DNA from: Fimbriiglobus ruber
GTDB taxonomy: Bacteria; Planctomycetota; Planctomycetia; Gemmatales; Gemmataceae
NCBI RefSeq assembly: GCF_002197845.1
Contig: NZ_NIDE01000003.1
Span: forward strand, 124,001-188,000
Length of the DNA stretch: 64,000 bases
Direction of reading: 5' to 3'
Position 1 is the stretch's first letter. Each line of letters opens with the position of its first letter. Positions 62,864 to 64,000 of this stretch are shown here, piece by piece. The position numbers and the translations under genes were made by a program. Under the pieces are notes generated by a model. It was given only the letters and a program-made list of their open reading frames with translations, was not told where the DNA came from and did no database searches.

Positions 62864-63976
62864 ATGGCACACGAGCCGAACCGGCGTGATTTTCTGCGTG
62901 TTGGCGCCTCAGCCCTCGTCGCGGCGGGTGTCCCCGCGTTGCCCGTGGCGATGGCCGGGCCGACGATTCGCGAGATCGCGCCGACGGCCGACGCCTGCAT
63001 CTTCCTCATGCTGACGGGCGGCCCGAGTCAGCTCGACACCTGGGACCCGAAGCCGGACGCCCCGAGCGACGTGCGCGGCCCGTTCCGGCCGATCCAGACG
63101 AAGATACCGGGCGTTCAGTTCAGCGAATTGTTCCCGAAGATGGCGGCCATTGCGGACAAGTTCAGCCTCATCCGCGGCATGCACCATACTGCCGCGCCAG
63201 TCCATGAAACGGGCTTTCAACTGGTCAACACCGGGCACCTATTCGGCGCCGGTCCAGCTTGGCCGGCCGCGGGTGCGGTCGTGAATTCCCTGGTAGGCGA
63301 TTCTCGCAACCCGTGGTGTGTGTTGCCGGACGCTGCCCTTTCGACCGGCATCACAATCGGCCACGGGCAGACTTCTGGCTTTTTACACGGATCGCAGTCT
63401 GAATCGGCCAGGCAGACAATCTCGCGAGAGAACAGCCACGGGCGTCGGTTCGAGGCGGCGTGCCGCGATGCGATCGCACGAGTGAGCGGAGGCGCGCGGT
63501 TCGTCACCGTCAACATGTTCCCGACCGTGTTCGATTCCATCTCCTGGGACTGCCACGCGGACGGCGGCTCTCTCGCCACCGACCTGAACGACTACCGCGA
63601 TACCGTCGCGCCGTCGTTCGATCTGGCGTTTAGCTCGCTGATCGCCGACCTTGACGAGTGGGGCCAACTTGAACGCACGCTGGTCGTCGCGACTGGCGAG
63701 TTCGGGCGCACGCCGAAGCTCAATGCGAACGGCGGCCGCGATCACTGGCCCGGGTGCTGGACCGCGCTCGTGGCCGGCGGCGGCACGCAAGGCGGCCGCG
63801 TCGTTGGCGCGTCGGACGCAACCGCCTCGGCCCCGAAAGACCGGCCGGTTTCGCCGCAAGAATTCGTTGCCACCATTTTCCACGCCTTCGGCTTCCCGCC
63901 AGAAACCACCATACCCAGCCCCGCCGGTTCGCCGGTCCGTGTCGTCGACGCGAACCCGGTCCGCGAGTTGTTCTGA
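62864..63976 (+). CDS. DUF1501 domain-containing protein (Tat-exported, short form)
   Basis: Start ATG 62864 gives the Tat leader 'NRRDFLRVGASALVAAGVPA'; an ORF start at 62804 adds no leader. The 370-residue protein is shorter than the other two DUF1501 proteins but complete: 'CIFLMLTGGPSQLDTWDPKP', 'GVQFSELFPKMAAIADKFSL', 'EFGRTPKLNANGGRDHWPG', 'PVSPQEFVATIFHAFGFP'. The C-terminal conserved block is intact. It lies near the window end, so a DUF1549 partner downstream cannot be excluded. Confidence 0.92.
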   Translation: MAHEPNRRDFLRVGASALVAAGVPALPVAMAGPTIREIAPTADACIFLMLTGGPSQLDTWDPKPDAPSDVRGPFRPIQTKIPGVQFSELFPKMAAIADKFSLIRGMHHTAAPVHETGFQLVNTGHLFGAGPAWPAAGAVVNSLVGDSRNPWCVLPDAALSTGITIGHGQTSGFLHGSQSESARQTISRENSHGRRFEAACRDAIARVSGGARFVTVNMFPTVFDSISWDCHADGGSLATDLNDYRDTVAPSFDLAFSSLIADLDEWGQLERTLVVATGEFGRTPKLNANGGRDHWPGCWTALVAGGGTQGGRVVGASDATASAPKDRPVSPQEFVATIFHAFGFPPETTIPSPAGSPVRVVDANPVRELF

Positions 63977-64000
63977 TTCTTCACCCCTCGTTTTTACCTA

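Overview
The window reads as chromosomal DNA of a planctomycete of the Gemmataceae type (Gemmata/Fimbriiglobus-like). This is inferred from high GC content and from a family mix typical of that group: three DUF1501 sulfatase-like proteins, one DUF1549/DUF1553 cytochrome-type protein, two DUF1559 pseudopilin-like proteins, a YTV-repeat wall protein, DUF1080, DUF4058 and DUF4340 proteins, an ISAzo13 ('Rhodopirellula-type') transposase, and Hanks-type kinases next to housekeeping genes. Genes are mostly monocistronic, lie on both strands, and many are followed by long perfect hairpins. I saw no rRNA, tRNA, CRISPR array, prophage or plasmid function.

Layout. 1-4.5 kb: end of a DUF4340 gene, an ISAzo13 element inserted 3 bp after its stop, and a WD40 pseudogene truncated next to the element. 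4.5-9.8 kb: exported S9 peptidase (-), orphan MoxR ATPase, and an lgt gene with a PDZ-bearing insert and a frameshift. 9.8-24.5 kb: mostly exported proteins on the minus strand (family of unknown function with frameshifted signal peptide, WD40 pseudogene, DUF1501, metallopeptidase-cyclophilin fusion, SGNH hydrolase, beta-propeller, YTV wall protein, second DUF1501), with a DUF1080 gene and a HemN-like radical SAM gene on plus. 24.7-40.5 kb: DUF4058, HtrA-like protease, SWIM-SNF2 helicase, zinc metallopeptidase, DUF2237, malate dehydrogenase, ankyrin/Kelch-like protein, YjbQ, LolA-like protein, RluA-type synthase, pseudokinase, homoserine dehydrogenase. 40.6-47.2 kb: a run of exported cysteine-rich, pseudopilin-like, BNR-propeller and cytochrome c-thioredoxin genes, then an acyltransferase. 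47.5-57.2 kb: two small lipoproteins, TsaB, RNase H, a PEP-synthase/rifampin-phosphotransferase-like enzyme, a low-complexity exported protein, DUF1549/DUF1553 and a second RluA-type synthase. 57.2-64 kb: exported propeller protein, kinase, a compact phospholipid operon (CDP-alcohol phosphatidyltransferase, CdsA, PlsC-like) and a third DUF1501 gene.

The clearest cooperating units are the phospholipid operon at 60149-62610, whose genes overlap or nearly touch, and the translationally coupled BNR protein/cytochrome c-TlpA pair at 43554-45886, which with the upstream cysteine-rich protein looks like a periplasmic redox or metal-handling module. The most unusual non-coding structure is a perfect 66-bp inverted repeat made of CACAGAG-type units at 56147-56296.
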